Assembly (NCBI RefSeq): GCF_032854445.1
Contig: NC_088300.1
Coordinates: forward strand, 4,462,001 to 4,526,000
Direction: 5' to 3'
From: Liolophura sinensis
Taxonomy: Eukaryota > Mollusca > Polyplacophora > Chitonida > Chitonidae
Length of the DNA: 64,000 bases
In this document: positions 63,169-64,000 of the stretch, piece by piece
How positions within the stretch are numbered: position 1 is the stretch's first letter
Layout of the letters: every line of letters starts with the position of its first letter
Made by a program: the position numbers and the translations under genes
Notes under the pieces: generated by a model
The model's database searches: none
Seen by the model: only the letters and a program-made list of their open reading frames with translations
Told to the model about the DNA's origin: nothing

Positions 63169-64000
63169 AAAAAAAAATAGAATCTAGCCACCGAAACAAA
63201 CATTGACAGGCCTACACCAGCGCTCGACCAAAATGGACAGTTCGGATCAATAATCACAAGGCCAAGCTGCAAACAATGTTGACCACAAAACCAACAAAGA
63301 ACTAGGTAGGAAAGTAGGGAATTATGATAGATTTATGTACAAATGAGAAGTCAGCAGTGTTCATTTACGATGGAAAGACGCAAAGAATGTTCTAGGCAAA
63401 CATTATGAAATGTAACAGACTACGGCATGGAGAGTAAAACCAGACCAGAAACGATCGACAATGTAATAGACCACGCGTAATTGGTGAAATCCGAGAGTTT
63501 GTCAACTTGCCTCAGTTAGAGTTTATTTTACCTGTTCATGCAAATGGTTAAAACTTACAAGCCTCTAGCTTATGCAGAGTTAGGTTTAAAAAATGTGTAG
63601 TGTTAGCATCATATTCAATAATCACATCACATGAAAACAATGCAAAGGGAACAGCATACGCCTAGTTTATACAGGGACACAATATAAATGACTACCACAT
63701 ATACCGTAGCAGCGATAAACGGTAATGTAGTTGACAAATGGTCTTTCGCAACGAGTGAAACCTGATCTCGTGTCAGTTTACCTCAACCGGAGTTTTATTC
63801 TATATGTGCATGTAAACGTTTAGGGTTTAGATTACACGCCCCCTAGCACCACGACCTGTGCCGTGTTGTCATCACATTTAATAAATCTTTACATGACCAC
63901 AATGCAAAGGGACCATTTCCTGAGCAATATTAGTCCCCCAACATCTGATTTATGCTGATATTTTTAATTTTGTCCTGAAACTCTAAGCATTCAGTCAAAA
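63169..64000. repeat. Degenerate ~265-bp tandem duplication at the window edge
   Basis: Two diverged copies share gtcaacttgcctcagttaga versus gtcagtttacctcaaccgga (63501 and 63772) and acaatgcaaagggaac versus acaatgcaaagggacc (near 63638 and 63900). Spacing is 262-271 bp. No gene is visible. The array may continue beyond the window. Confidence 0.65.

Overview
The window reads as nuclear DNA from a lophotrochozoan animal, most likely a mollusc. It has no operon-like gene packing, AT-rich spacer DNA dominates, and three tRNA-derived SINE families of a kind I associate with bivalve and gastropod genomes recur through it. The species cannot be fixed from sequence alone. Gene density is very low. 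The only convincing protein-coding gene is a single-exon Group A bHLH transcription factor at 12426-13079 (+), most like the Delilah/taxi class. Almost every other long reading frame is a by-product of tandem repeats.

Layout. 0.5-6.1 kb: three minisatellites (18, 45 and 32/33 bp units), one SINE and a near-perfect 132-bp-arm palindrome. 6-12 kb: unique DNA with a nested head-to-head SINE pair (9.05-9.52 kb), a degenerate ~57-bp repeat and a short SINE with a clear target duplication. 12.4-14.1 kb: the bHLH gene followed by a 37-bp minisatellite. 16-20 kb: a possible LTR-retrotransposon scrap, an inverted-terminal-repeat element holding three 52-bp repeats, and a SINE of a third family. 20-33.9 kb: mostly unannotatable DNA with 36-bp and 34-bp arrays.

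33.9-41.9 kb is the most structured part. A 48-bp array is split by a decayed Penelope-like retroelement. Its degenerate right flank carries a block that reappears, inverted and about 96% identical over 129 bp, at the right flank of a 46-bp array 3.5 kb away. The two arrays therefore look like inverted, diverged relatives. 43-50.5 kb: more SINEs, two of them inside minisatellites, and a three-subfamily 28-bp array. 52.8-55.3 kb: a long TA tract and a homogeneous 93-bp satellite-like array. 56.7-64 kb: a SINE split by a ~446-bp unknown insertion, further SINEs, a G-rich repeat and a ~265-bp degenerate duplication at the right edge.

No multi-gene pathway is visible. The content is one developmental-regulator-type gene embedded in a repeat-dense region whose notable biology is minisatellite birth, inversion, and invasion by retroelements.
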